Assembly (NCBI RefSeq): GCF_018614075.1
Contig: NZ_JAGGOZ010000010.1
Span: 1-64,000, forward strand
Direction: 5' to 3'
DNA: 64,000 nt
DNA from: Streptomyces sp. ISL-94
Lineage (GTDB): Bacteria > Actinomycetota > Actinomycetes > Streptomycetales > Streptomycetaceae
The notes beneath the pieces are model-generated. The model had not been told where the DNA came from. It worked only from the letters and a program-made list of their open reading frames with translations, and ran no database searches. This document shows, one piece after another, positions 7,861 to 16,627 of this stretch (position 1 is its first letter; every line of letters starts with the position of its first letter). A program made the translations under genes and the position numbers.

Positions 7861-7970
7861 TCTTCATTTCCTTGCTGGGAATCATTGACCTATCAGCAGG
7901 GCGTGAGTCACATTGAGTGTCGCTCAAAGAAGTGCGCAACCACCCCCCGCCCTGCCAAGGGAGTCCCCCC

Positions 7971-9395
7971 ATGCCCATCGAACAGCGCGGAGTCGACACC
8001 ATCCCGGAAGAGGAGCGAACGAGCGGTCCGCGTGACCTGATCTCGATCCTGCTCGGCTCCAACCTCTGCCTCGGCGTGATCGTCTTCGGCTGGCTGCCCC
8101 CGTCCTTCGGACTGGGCCTGTGGCCCTCGGTCACCGCCATCGTGACCGGCACCCTCGTCGGTATCGTCTTCACCGCGCCGCTGGCGCTGGTATCCCTCAG
8201 GACGGCCACCAACCTGTCCACCTCCAGCGGCGCCCAGTTCGGCGTGCGCGGACGGCTGGTCGGCTCAATCGTGGGCCTGCTGCTCTCGCTCGGCTACACC
8301 GCGCTCACGCTGTGGATCGGCGGCGACGTGATGGTCGGCACCCTTTCCCGGCTCACCGGACTCCCGGACACCGGTGTCTCGCGGGCCGTGATGTACGGCG
8401 TACTGGCCGCGTGTACCGTCGTCGGGGCCGTCTTCGGCTACCGGCTGCTGCTGCGCATGAGCAAGATCCTCTCCATCGGCATGGTGGTCCTGCTGGCCGT
8501 CGGCCTCTTCGCCTACGCCCCGGACTTCACCACCGCCGCGCCGCCGGAGACCCCCCTCCTCCTCGGCTCCTTCTGGCCGACCTGGCTGCTCGCGGCCGTC
8601 GCCGCCGGACTCAGCGGCCCCGTCGCCTTCATCACCCTGCTCGGCGACTACACCCGCTACATCTCCCCCCGCAAGCACAGCTCCCGCAAGGTGTTCTGGG
8701 CCACCGGCCTGGGCCTGCTGATCGGTCTGCTGATACCGCAGCTCTTCGGCACCTACACCGCCCTCGCCGCCAAGGCCGGCGCCGACTACGCCGGGCCCCT
8801 CGTCGAGGCCGCGCCGTTCTGGTACCTGGTTCCGCTGCTCGCCGCCGCCGCGGCCGGCTCGGTGGGCAACGCCGGGCTGATGCTCTACTCCATGGGCCTG
8901 GACCTCGACGCGATCGTCCCCAAGGCCACGCGCACCAAGGCCACCGTGATCGCCGCGGCCGTGGCCACCGCGTTCGTGTTCTTCGGCTCCTTCTCGTGGG
9001 ACGTGCAGTCCGCGATGACCTCGTTCGTACTGCTGCTGACCGCGATCGGCACCCCGTGGGCCGTGGTCACCCTCATCGGCTACGTCCGCTGCCGCGGCGA
9101 GTACGACGCCGACTCCCTCCAGGTCTTCAACCGCCGCTCGGTGGGCGGGGTCTACTGGTACCGCAACGGCTGGAACCTGGCCGCCACCGCCTCCTGGGCC
9201 ATCGGCGCCGGCGTCGGCCTGCTCGCCGTGACCACGCCCTTCTACGAGGGCCCGCTGCTCGCCCTCACCGGCGGCGTGGACTGCTCCTTCATCCTGTCCG
9301 GCCTGGCCGGCGGACTGGTCTACCTCGCGCTGACCGCCCGTACCGCCCCCTCCACGGTCGCAGCCGCTGCCGCCGAGGAGCCGGTGGCCGCCTGA
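7971..9395 (+). CDS. NCS1-family permease (cytosine/purine/allantoin type)
   Basis: The 474-residue inner-membrane protein has about 12 hydrophobic segments and begins with the family pattern IPEEERTSGPRDLISILLGSNL-LGVIVFGWLPP. In NCS1 transporters this precedes the first helix and the substrate site. Members import nucleobases, allantoin, hydantoins or thiamine with sodium or protons. The ATG at 7971 has GGGAG eight bases upstream; an in-frame GTG at 7917 gives an unlikely extension. It is transcribed away from the urease operon across the palindrome at 7842-7860. The substrate may therefore be a nitrogen source whose breakdown makes urea, such as a purine or ureide. That is inference from position. 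Confidence 0.85.
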   Translation: MPIEQRGVDTIPEEERTSGPRDLISILLGSNLCLGVIVFGWLPPSFGLGLWPSVTAIVTGTLVGIVFTAPLALVSLRTATNLSTSSGAQFGVRGRLVGSIVGLLLSLGYTALTLWIGGDVMVGTLSRLTGLPDTGVSRAVMYGVLAACTVVGAVFGYRLLLRMSKILSIGMVVLLAVGLFAYAPDFTTAAPPETPLLLGSFWPTWLLAAVAAGLSGPVAFITLLGDYTRYISPRKHSSRKVFWATGLGLLIGLLIPQLFGTYTALAAKAGADYAGPLVEAAPFWYLVPLLAAAAAGSVGNAGLMLYSMGLDLDAIVPKATRTKATVIAAAVATAFVFFGSFSWDVQSAMTSFVLLLTAIGTPWAVVTLIGYVRCRGEYDADSLQVFNRRSVGGVYWYRNGWNLAATASWAIGAGVGLLAVTTPFYEGPLLALTGGVDCSFILSGLAGGLVYLALTARTAPSTVAAAAAEEPVAA

Positions 9396-9405
9396 GCCAC
9401 CCGGT

Positions 9406-9454
9406 ACGCACGAAGGCCCGCGCCCGGAAGTCCGGGGCGCGGGCCTTCGTGCGT
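9406..9454. terminator. Bidirectional terminator between permease and ilvE
   Basis: A perfect 20-bp inverted repeat (9406-9425 with 9435-9454, 9-base loop) separates the convergent NCS1 permease and ilvE genes. The symmetry allows it to serve both strands. Confidence 0.85.
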
Positions 9455-9462
9455 CGGCCGTC

Positions 9463-10548
9463 CTACCCGAGCGGGTGCATCCAGCCGTGGTGGTCGGCGG
9501 CGTGGCCGGTCTGGAGCTCCAGAAGGGCCTTGCGCAGGCGCATGGTGACCTGGCCGGGCTCGCCGTCGCCCTGGATCCAGTCGGCGCGCTCGGACTTGAC
9601 CGAGCCGACCGGGGTGATGACGGCGGCGGTGCCGCAGGCGAAGACCTCGGTGAGGGTGCCGTTCGCGTTGTCGCGCTGCCAGTCCTCGGTGGTGATCCGG
9701 CCCTCCTCGGCGGTGTAGCCGAGGTCGCGGGCGATGGTGAGGAGGGAGTCGCGGGTGATGCCGGGGAGGAGCGAGCCGGTGAGCTCGGGCGTCACGATGC
9801 GGTCGCCGTACACGAAGTACAGGTTCATCCCGCCCATCTCCTCGATCCAGCGGTGCTCGACGGCGTCGAGCCAGACCACCTGGTCGCAGCCGTGCGAGGC
9901 GGCCTGGGCCTGGGCGACGAGGGAGGCCGCGTAGTTGCCGCCGGTCTTGGCGGCGCCGGTGCCGCCCTTGACGGCGCGGACGTACTCCTCGGAGAGCCAG
10001 ACGGAGACCGGCTTGACGCCACCGGGGAAGTACGCGCCGGCGGGCGAGGCGATGACGATGAAGAGGAACTCGTTGGCCGGGCGGACGCCGAGGCCGACCT
10101 CGGAGGCGAACATGAACGGCCGCAGGTACAGGGAGGCCTCGCCGGAGTCCGGGACCCAGGCGCGGTCCTGCGTGATGAGCGCGTCGCAGGCGGCGATGAA
10201 CAGGTCCACCGGCAGCTCCGGCATCGCCATGCGGCGGGCGGACGTCTGGAAGCGCTCGGCGTTGGCCTCGGGCCGGAAGGTGGCGACGGTGCCGTCGGGC
10301 TGGCGGTAGGCCTTGAGGCCCTCGAAGATCGTCTGCGCGTAGTGCAGCGTCATGTTCGCCGGGTCGATCGCCAGGGGCGCGTACGGGACCAGTTCGGCGT
10401 CGTGCCAGCCGCGGCCCTCGGTCCACTTGATCGTCACCATGTGGTCGGTGAAGTGGCGGCCGAAGCCGGGGCTGGCCAGGATCGCCTCGCGCTCCGCGTC
10501 GGACAGCGGGTTCGAGGAGGGCTTGAGCTCGATCGTGGGCGTCGTCAT
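9463..10548 (-). CDS. ilvE: Branched-chain amino-acid aminotransferase
   Basis: The 361-residue PLP enzyme of fold type IV carries out the last step of leucine, isoleucine and valine synthesis, or the first step of their breakdown, with 2-oxoglutarate or glutamate. The PLP lysine is in [16 protein letters not shown]. The substrate arm [15 protein letters not shown] and the cofactor phosphate-binding [15 protein letters not shown] match the eukaryote-like BCAT subgroup common in actinomycetes. The start at 10548 gives [17 protein letters not shown], with AAGGAC upstream. A 15-codon mini-ORF (10592-10545) overlaps the start as ATGA but has no ribosome site. The gene follows leuB on the same strand, but a strong hairpin separates them, so it probably has its own promoter. 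Confidence 0.95.
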   Translation of the reverse strand: MTTPTIELKPSSNPLSDAEREAILASPGFGRHFTDHMVTIKWTEGRGWHDAELVPYAPLAIDPANMTLHYAQTIFEGLKAYRQPDGTVATFRPEANAERFQTSARRMAMPELPVDLFIAACDALITQDRAWVPDSGEASLYLRPFMFASEVGLGVRPANEFLFIVIASPAGAYFPGGVKPVSVWLSEEYVRAVKGGTGAAKTGGNYAASLVAQAQAASHGCDQVVWLDAVEHRWIEEMGGMNLYFVYGDRIVTPELTGSLLPGITRDSLLTIARDLGYTAEEGRITTEDWQRDNANGTLTEVFACGTAAVITPVGSVKSERADWIQGDGEPGQVTMRLRKALLELQTGHAADHHGWMHPLG

Positions 10549-10597
10549 GAGTGCTTGTCCTTCACCGTTTGTGTATGGCGGACCGCGCTCATGCGTA

Positions 10598-10608
10598 CTA
10601 GTTACTAG
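10598..10608. promoter_or_regulatory. Short palindrome upstream of ilvE
   Basis: CTAGTTACTAG is a perfect 11-base palindrome, 50 bases before the ilvE start in the expected promoter region. CTAG is rare in this genome. The site could be a small operator or part of a promoter; no factor can be named. Confidence 0.3.
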
Positions 10609-10726
10609 GACGTCCGAGCTTCCCCGTAGTCCGCGGCCTCGCGTTCGATTATCGCGCGCGAGGGGAGTTCGGAGAAACGGGGTGTTGCGGCCCAGGGGAG
10701 ATGGTGGCACCCGGGGCCGCACAGGA

Positions 10727-10763
10727 GAAGCCGCCGGGTCCTGGAATGCGACCCGGCGGCTTC
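10727..10763 (-). terminator. Terminator downstream of leuB
   Basis: GAAGCCGCCGGGTC (10727-10740) and its exact complement (10750-10763) form a 14-bp stem with a 9-base loop, 20 bases after the leuB stop codon. It separates leuB from ilvE, which lie on the same strand. Confidence 0.85.
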
Positions 10764-10782
10764 CTGAGGTGGAGCTGCCGGG

Positions 10783-11823
10783 TCAGCCGGCTACGCGAGC
10801 GGCGAGAGCGTCGCCGATCTCGTCGGTGGAGCGGAAGGTGCCGTCGCGCTCGGCCAGGTCGGCGGAGACCGCGTCCTCGATGCGGACGGCACGGTCCTCG
10901 TGGCCGAGGTGGCGCAGCAGGAGGGCGACGGAGAGGATCGTCGCGGTCGGGTCGGCCTTGCCGGTGCCCGCGATGTCCGGGGCCGAGCCGTGGACGGGCT
11001 CGAACATGGAGGGGAAGGCGCCGGTCGGGTTGATGTTCCCGGAGGCGGCGAGGCCGATTCCGCCGGTCACGGCGGCGGCCAGGTCGGTGAGGATGTCACC
11101 GAAGAGGTTGTCCGTGACGATGACGTCGAAGCGCTCGGGCTGGGTGACGAAGAAGATCGTCGCGGCGTCGACGTGCAGGTAGTCGGTGGTGACCTCGGGG
11201 TACTCCTGGCCGACCTTGTCGAAGATGTTCTTCCACATGTGGCCCGCGTACACGAGGACGTTGTTCTTGTGGACGAGCGTCAGCTTCTTGCGGGGGCGGG
11301 CCTTGGCGCGCTCGTACGCGTCGCGGACCACGCGCTCGACACCGTAGGCGGTGTTGATGCTGACCTCGGTGGCCACCTCGGCGGGGGTGCCGGTGCGCAG
11401 CGAGCCGCCGTTGCCGGTGTACGGGCCTTCGGTGCCCTCGCGGACCACGACGAAGTCGATCTCCGGACGGCCGGCGAGCGGGGTGGCCGTGTTGGGGAAG
11501 AGCTTCGAGGGGCGCAGGTTGATGTAGTGGTCGAAGGCGAAGCGGAGCTTCAGCAGCAGACCGCGCTCCAGGACGCCGGACGGGACCGACGGGTCGCCGA
11601 TGGCGCCCAGCAGGATCGCGTCGTGGTGCTTGAGGGCTTCGAGCTCCGCGTCCGGGAGGGTCTCACCGGTGCGGTGCCAGCGCTGGGCGCCGAGGTCGTA
11701 TTCCTTGGTCTCCAGCTTCACATCCTGGGGCAGGACCGCGGTAAGGACCTTGAGTCCCTGAGCCACGACTTCCTGGCCGATGCCATCACCGGGGATCACT
11801 GCGAGATTGATGCTGGTCGACAT
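10783..11823 (-). CDS. leuB: 3-isopropylmalate dehydrogenase
   Basis: The 346-residue NAD-dependent beta-decarboxylating dehydrogenase converts 3-isopropylmalate to 2-oxoisocaproate in leucine synthesis. [12 protein letters not shown] at the start, the substrate-binding [30 protein letters not shown], the catalytic lysine region LVHKNNVL and the NAD-site motif [19 protein letters not shown] are all in order. The short actinobacterial form with [14 protein letters not shown] fits the ATG at 11823. A conserved-looking 43-residue gene lies 91 bases upstream on the same strand and may share its transcript. Confidence 0.95.
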   Translation of the reverse strand: MSTSINLAVIPGDGIGQEVVAQGLKVLTAVLPQDVKLETKEYDLGAQRWHRTGETLPDAELEALKHHDAILLGAIGDPSVPSGVLERGLLLKLRFAFDHYINLRPSKLFPNTATPLAGRPEIDFVVVREGTEGPYTGNGGSLRTGTPAEVATEVSINTAYGVERVVRDAYERAKARPRKKLTLVHKNNVLVYAGHMWKNIFDKVGQEYPEVTTDYLHVDAATIFFVTQPERFDVIVTDNLFGDILTDLAAAVTGGIGLAASGNINPTGAFPSMFEPVHGSAPDIAGTGKADPTATILSVALLLRHLGHEDRAVRIEDAVSADLAERDGTFRSTDEIGDALAARVAG

Positions 11824-11914
11824 GGCGAAACCGTACTCCGTGTCCCAGCCCTCAGACATACTGCGTCCAGCATCTGGACCCATGTGGACGCAACATGTCC
11901 TGGGGAGGGGCTGC

Positions 11915-12046
11915 TCAGTGGCCGGTCGCCCCGCCGTTGTCGCGGCGGTCGAGGGCCCGCTGGAGGGCCGCGGCGGCCTTCTTGCGGTCGGCGTCCGCGG
12001 TGGAGGAGCGGCGGACGCGGCGGGGGGCGGTGGCGGGTGCGTTCAT
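11915..12046 (-). CDS. Small basic protein of 43 residues upstream of leuB
   Basis: The minus strand carries an ATG at 12046 with a perfect AAGGAG ribosome site nine bases upstream, then 43 codons ending in TGA at 11915. The product begins [20 protein letters not shown] and continues [19 protein letters not shown]. It is rich in Arg and Ala, with one likely amphipathic helix (about residues 18-35). Codon use has the usual high third-position GC. Only two leucine codons are present and no terminator hairpin follows, so it is not a leucine leader peptide. Comparable small ORFs are often left out of annotations. The function is unknown; a nucleic-acid or ribosome-binding role is only a guess from the charge. 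Confidence 0.7.
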   Translation of the reverse strand: MNAPATAPRRVRRSSTADADRKKAAAALQRALDRRDNGGATGH

Positions 12047-12240
12047 GGTGATCGACTCCTTGAGATCACGGCGTGGCGGGGCCACGGATGAGGGGTTCCT
12101 TCAAGGCGCCGGAAGAGGCGGGGAGCGGTGCGCCGCAGGGGTTGCCTGCCAGGGCGCGCGCTCTCGACCGCCATTCGCCGGATCGGCGAGACGTTCGGCT
12201 CCTACAAAGCTAGGGCAGGTCCCGCTGTATGTCTCCGCAA

Positions 12241-13203
12241 TTACTCGGACTTCCTAGTATCTGAGACGGCGAACCCCCGGAAGGCCTCTTCCAGGCGGTC
12301 CGTGTCAGCCCTTGTCCGAATCAGAGCCCTGACGGCGAGGGTCGCGGCGGATTCGGGCGTCGTGACGTATCCCACCCGTCTCACCGGCCTCATGGGGCCC
12401 AAATCGGTGATCTGCACCGCCGCGCCGGCCTCGCGGAGCGACAGCTCCGGCAGGATCGCCATGCCGAGGCCCCGGCCGACCATCGTCAGCACCATGCCGT
12501 CGTCCTCCGCCTTCACGGTGGCCGGCGGGATCCAGTCCTGGGCCCGCCACCAGTCGCGGGTGTAGGAGCCGCAGTTCTCGTCCCAGTCCAGCAGGGGGAG
12601 CGACTTCGGGTCCGGGTGGCCGACCGGGTGGACCAACGCGTACGCCTCCTGCGCCAGCACCCCGGCCAGCAGCCCGGGCGGCAGCTCCGCCGGGCCTCCC
12701 AGGGTGGCGATGCCCAGGTCGGCGCGTCCGGCGGCGACCTCCCCGGCCGTGCCGGCGCCGAGCTCGCGCACCACCCGGACCTCGGGGCGGATGCCGGGGT
12801 GCCGGGCGGTGAGCCGTTCCAGGGCGGGCGGCAGCAGGTGCAGGGCCGCACTGCGGAAGGCGGCGATCCGCAGGACGCCTTCGAGCGCGCCGGCGTCCGC
12901 GCCCGCGCCCGCCGGGCCGCCCCGGGCCGCGCCGCGCGCCTCCGCGCCGAGGACCTCGTACAGCCGCAGGATCCGGCGGGCGTGGCCGACGGCCCGCTCC
13001 CCCGCCGGGGTGGGCGAGGCTCCGGTCCGCCCGCGCTCGAAGAGCACCGCCCCGACCTTGGACTCGCTGCCGCGCACGGAGTGCGAGACGGCCGACTGGG
13101 TGAGGCCGAGCGCGGCGGCCGCCGCGGAGAATCCGCCGGTCTCGGCGACGGCGACCAGGATCCGCAGTTCCTGCGGGAGGAGATCGGACACCGGGGCCCC
13201 CAC
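12241..13203 (-). CDS. LysR-family transcriptional regulator
   Basis: The 320-residue protein has the N-terminal winged helix of LysR regulators (LLPQELRILVAVAETGGFSAAAAALGLTQSAVSHSVRGSE; residues about 8-65). A periplasmic-binding-like effector domain follows (about 105-300) with the usual LGIATLGGPAELPPGL and VGRGLGMAILPE segments. The recognition helix has SVRGSESKVGAVLF where most members have I..LE..LG..LF. It is divergent from the NADP-dependent oxidoreductase at 13293, 89 bases away, the standard layout for a LysR protein and its target. The GTG at 13203 is weakly supported; the in-frame GTG at 13191 is an alternative. The effector is unknown. Confidence 0.85.
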   Translation of the reverse strand: MGAPVSDLLPQELRILVAVAETGGFSAAAAALGLTQSAVSHSVRGSESKVGAVLFERGRTGASPTPAGERAVGHARRILRLYEVLGAEARGAARGGPAGAGADAGALEGVLRIAAFRSAALHLLPPALERLTARHPGIRPEVRVVRELGAGTAGEVAAGRADLGIATLGGPAELPPGLLAGVLAQEAYALVHPVGHPDPKSLPLLDWDENCGSYTRDWWRAQDWIPPATVKAEDDGMVLTMVGRGLGMAILPELSLREAGAAVQITDLGPMRPVRRVGYVTTPESAATLAVRALIRTRADTDRLEEAFRGFAVSDTRKSE

Positions 13204-13292
13204 CTCGTTCTATGAGCGTCATTCATGAATGTGCGGCTTCCATGAGCCCAACCCCCTGCCCGGCCGGGAGATTCCTCCCTAGCGTCTGCGCC

Positions 13293-14306
13293 ATGACCAC
13301 GAACACCGCATACGCCGTCCACCAGATCGCCCGCCCGACCGGCTTCCCCGCCGCGTCCGACTTCGCGTACGCCGCCTCCCCCGTCCCCGAAGTCGCCCCC
13401 GGCACCGCCCTCGTACGGAACCTGCTGCTCTCGGTCGACCCCTACCACCGCGGGATGATGGACGGCGGCGAGGACGGCTTCGAGCTCGGCACCCCGCTGG
13501 AGGGCCGGTCGGTGGGCCGCGTGCTCGCCTCCCGCGACCCCGGGCTGCGCGAGGGCGACCTCGTCTTCCACCGGCAGGGATGGCGTACGCACGCCCTCGT
13601 CACCCTCGGCGTGGACGGCGCGCGGAAGCTGCGCGGCCACGAGGGGATCCCGCTGGAGGCGTACCTCTCGATCCTCGGCGGCACCGGCCTGACCGCGTAC
13701 GCCGCCCTGACCCGGACGGCCGCCCTGCGGCAGGGCGAGGACCTGTTCGTCTCCGCCGCGGCGGGCGGAGTGGGCACGGCGGTCGGGCACATCGCCCGGC
13801 TGCTCGGCGCCCGCCGGATCGTCGGCAGCGCGGGCTCGGCGGCCAAGGTCCGCCACCTCACCGAGGTCCTCGGCTTCGACGCGGCCTTCGACTACCACGA
13901 CGGTCCGGTCGGCGGACAGCTCGCGAAGGCCGCGCCCGACGGCATCGACGTCTACGTGGACAACGTGGGCGGGGAGCACCTGGAGGGCGCGATCGACGTC
14001 CTGCGCGAGTACGGGCGTGTCGCATGGGTCGGCGGGATTTCGATGTACAACGGCGACCGGTCCCCCGCCGCGCCGCGCAACCTCTTCGAGGTCGTACACA
14101 AGTCGCTGCGGCTGGAAGGGGTATTGGTCCGCAACCACACCAATCTGCAGGACGAGCTGGAGGACTTCCTGGTCCCCCATCTGCGCAGCGGCCGGATCGG
14201 TACCGACACCACCGTTGTGCAGGGGTTCGACCACACGGTGGAGGCCTTCCTGGGCATGCTGCGCGGGGACAATCTAGGCAAGATGCTCGTCCGCGTCGGG
14301 GACTGA
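13293..14306 (+). CDS. NADP-dependent oxidoreductase of the MDR superfamily
   Basis: The 337-residue zinc-independent medium-chain reductase resembles leukotriene B4 dehydrogenase and CurA. These enzymes reduce the C=C bond of enones with NADPH. The substrate-side motif SVDPYHRGMM near residue 50, the Rossmann entry VSAAAGGVGTAVGHIARLLGARRIVGSAGSAAK, and the DVYVDNVGGEHLEGAIDVL and GRVAWVGGIS segments are in the family order. The ATG at 13293 gives MTTNTAYAVHQI; earlier starts would run through the LysR promoter region. It is likely controlled by the divergent LysR protein, and detoxification of reactive carbonyls is the most likely role. Confidence 0.85.
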   Translation: MTTNTAYAVHQIARPTGFPAASDFAYAASPVPEVAPGTALVRNLLLSVDPYHRGMMDGGEDGFELGTPLEGRSVGRVLASRDPGLREGDLVFHRQGWRTHALVTLGVDGARKLRGHEGIPLEAYLSILGGTGLTAYAALTRTAALRQGEDLFVSAAAGGVGTAVGHIARLLGARRIVGSAGSAAKVRHLTEVLGFDAAFDYHDGPVGGQLAKAAPDGIDVYVDNVGGEHLEGAIDVLREYGRVAWVGGISMYNGDRSPAAPRNLFEVVHKSLRLEGVLVRNHTNLQDELEDFLVPHLRSGRIGTDTTVVQGFDHTVEAFLGMLRGDNLGKMLVRVGD

Positions 14307-14425
14307 TTCCAGCCACCCGGATGTTCACCGACTTCTTACCGCACGGCTGTAGACCTTTGGCCCGGCGCCCGCCACTCTGTGCGTCAATGTGCCGCCGGGG
14401 CACTGGAGTTGGAGGCGAGAAGGCA

Positions 14426-16456
14426 GTGACACCGATCAGCCGCAGAGGGTTCGTGGGAATCGGCGCCGGGCTGATGGCAGGTGCTGCCCTGCCCGCGATC
14501 GCGCCGACGACGGCGGCCGCGGCCTCCGCGACCGGCACGATCACCGACGTGAAGCACGTCGTGATCCTCATGCAGGAGAACCGCAGCTTCGACCACTACT
14601 TCGGAAGGCTGAAGGGCGTCCGCGGCTTCGGCGACCGCGCCGCCGGCAACATCCCGGGCGGCTGGGGCATGTTCAACCAGCCCAACTGGGGCGGCCGCCA
14701 GTACCCGTGGAAGCTGTCCGCCACCCCGCCGGCGGGCGGCGTGGACAGCGAGACGCTGGCCCAGTGCAACGGCGACCTCCCGCACAGCTGGACCTCGCAG
14801 CACGCCGCCTGGAACAAGGGCCGGATGGACAACTGGGTCGCCGGCGTCGGCAACACCCGCACCCTCGGCTACCTCGACCGCGGGGACATCCCCTTCCACT
14901 ACGGCCTCGCGGACAACTACACGGTCTGCGACGCCTATTTCTGCTCGACCCTCAGCGCGACCGGCCCGAACCGCACCTTCCTGTGGAGCGGCAAGGTCGA
15001 CGCGGGCAGCAAGGACGGCGGCGACGAGTCCGGGCTGACCTGGGAGACGTACGCGGAGGCCCTGCAGCGCGCCGGCATGAGCTGGAAGGTCTACCAGAAC
15101 GCGCAGGACAACTACGGGGACAACGGTCTGGCCTACTTCAAGAAGTTCACGGACGCGGCGCCCGGCAACCCGCTGTGGGACCGCGGTATGGGCTCCGTCC
15201 CGAAGGCCACCGGCTCCACCCCGGACGACATCGCCGCCGCCATCCGCGCGGACGTGGTCGCGGGCACCCTCCCCCAGGTCTCCTGGGTCGTGGCGAGCGA
15301 GGCCTTCTCGGAGCACCCGTACGCCCCGCCCGGCGACGGCGCGCACTTCGTGGACCTGGTCTACCGCGCGCTGGCCGCCGACCCCGAGGTCTTCGACTCC
15401 ACGGTCCTCTTCCTCAACTACGACGAGAACGACGGCTTCTTCGACCACGTCCCGCCGCCGGTCGCCCCGCCCGGCACGCCCGGCGAGTACATCGACGGCA
15501 CCCCGATCGGCCTCGGCTTCCGCGTGCCGATGGTGGTCATGTCCCCCTGGACGCGCGGCGGCTGGGTCAGCTCGGAGGTCTTCGACCACACCTCGGTGCT
15601 CCGCTTCATGGAGACCTGGACGGCCGCCCTCGGCACCCCCGCCACCTGCCCGAACATCAGCGCCTGGCGCCGCAGGGTGGTGGGCGACCTGACCGGCGTC
15701 TTCGACTTCGCGCACCCGGTCTACGGGGTCCCCGCCGGCCTCCCGTCCACCGCCAAGGTCATCGGCCAGTCGACCTGCGGCCCGCTGCCCAACCCGGTCC
15801 CGCAGGACAACGCCCTCCCGGCGCAGGAGCCGGGCACCCGACCGGCGCGGGCCCTTCCGTACCAGGTGAACGGCAACCTGGACCGCTTCGAGTTCGGGGC
15901 GGCCGGCAAGATCCTGGCCTGGTTCTCGATGACCAACCAGGGTGCGGAGGCGAAGCGGGCGGCGCACTTCTCGATCCACCCGCACCAGTACCGGGACACG
16001 GCGGCCTGGCAGTACACGGTCGACCCGGGCGCGGCCTCGGCCGACTACTTCAACATCGGCACGGGCTCCGGCTCCGGCAAGTACGACATCTCGATGTACG
16101 GCCCGAACCGGTTCCTGCGCCGCTTCATCGGAGACGCGACGAAGGCCGGCAAGGCGATCGAGGTCGCGGCCCGCTTCGCGGTCGAGCCCGGCACCGGCAA
16201 GACGGCGGTCTACTTCAAGATGACCAACTCCTCCGCCTCCCCCGTCACCTTCACCATCCGCTCCAACGCCTACCGCACGGACGGCCCGTGGACGTACGCC
16301 GTCCCCGCGAACTCCTCGCGGGAGGACTACTTCAACGCGGTGGCGTACAGCAACGGCTGGTACGACTTCACGATCCTGGCCGACTCCGACGGCACCTGGT
16401 CCCGCCGCTACACGGGCCACATCGAGTCGGGCGCGCCGAGCATCTCGGGCTCGTAG
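14426..16456 (+). CDS. Tat-exported phospholipase C (phosphocholine type)
   Basis: The 676-residue secreted phosphoesterase begins with a twin-arginine signal (ISRRGFVGIGAGLMAGAAL, arginines 6-7) and a cleavage region rich in Ala. The phosphoesterase domain follows, with VVILMQENRSFDHYFGRLKGVRGFGDR, CDAYFCSTLSATGPNR and LFLNYDENDGFFDHVPPP. These are the metal and nucleophile motifs shared with Mycobacterium and Pseudomonas phospholipases C. The last 200 residues are two bacterial phospholipase C C-terminal repeats (DUF756). Folding before export through Tat fits the family. GTG at 14426 has GGAG upstream. Two-repeat members hydrolyse phosphatidylcholine or sphingomyelin. Phosphate-limited expression is common in the family, but no PHO box is obvious here. 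Confidence 0.9.
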   Translation: MTPISRRGFVGIGAGLMAGAALPAIAPTTAAAASATGTITDVKHVVILMQENRSFDHYFGRLKGVRGFGDRAAGNIPGGWGMFNQPNWGGRQYPWKLSATPPAGGVDSETLAQCNGDLPHSWTSQHAAWNKGRMDNWVAGVGNTRTLGYLDRGDIPFHYGLADNYTVCDAYFCSTLSATGPNRTFLWSGKVDAGSKDGGDESGLTWETYAEALQRAGMSWKVYQNAQDNYGDNGLAYFKKFTDAAPGNPLWDRGMGSVPKATGSTPDDIAAAIRADVVAGTLPQVSWVVASEAFSEHPYAPPGDGAHFVDLVYRALAADPEVFDSTVLFLNYDENDGFFDHVPPPVAPPGTPGEYIDGTPIGLGFRVPMVVMSPWTRGGWVSSEVFDHTSVLRFMETWTAALGTPATCPNISAWRRRVVGDLTGVFDFAHPVYGVPAGLPSTAKVIGQSTCGPLPNPVPQDNALPAQEPGTRPARALPYQVNGNLDRFEFGAAGKILAWFSMTNQGAEAKRAAHFSIHPHQYRDTAAWQYTVDPGAASADYFNIGTGSGSGKYDISMYGPNRFLRRFIGDATKAGKAIEVAARFAVEPGTGKTAVYFKMTNSSASPVTFTIRSNAYRTDGPWTYAVPANSSREDYFNAVAYSNGWYDFTILADSDGTWSRRYTGHIESGAPSISGS

Positions 16457-16627
16457 CCCCGCCGCTCCGGCAGGTCGGCGGCGCCGAGCCGCCCGGCGGG
16501 GTCCAGCCGGATCCCCCGGGCGGCGCCAGGCGTGTCCGTGTATCGGTCGCGGAAGCGGTGTCCCCCCGCCACGAATCGGCCTGCACCTTCCTGGCGCCCC
16601 GCGTGACCGCCCCAGCACACTCGCTCC

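Noticed and set aside
11915..12046. 43-residue ORF as a leucine leader peptide for leuB
   Set aside because: It has only two leucine codons, no run of them, and no terminator hairpin between it and leuB.
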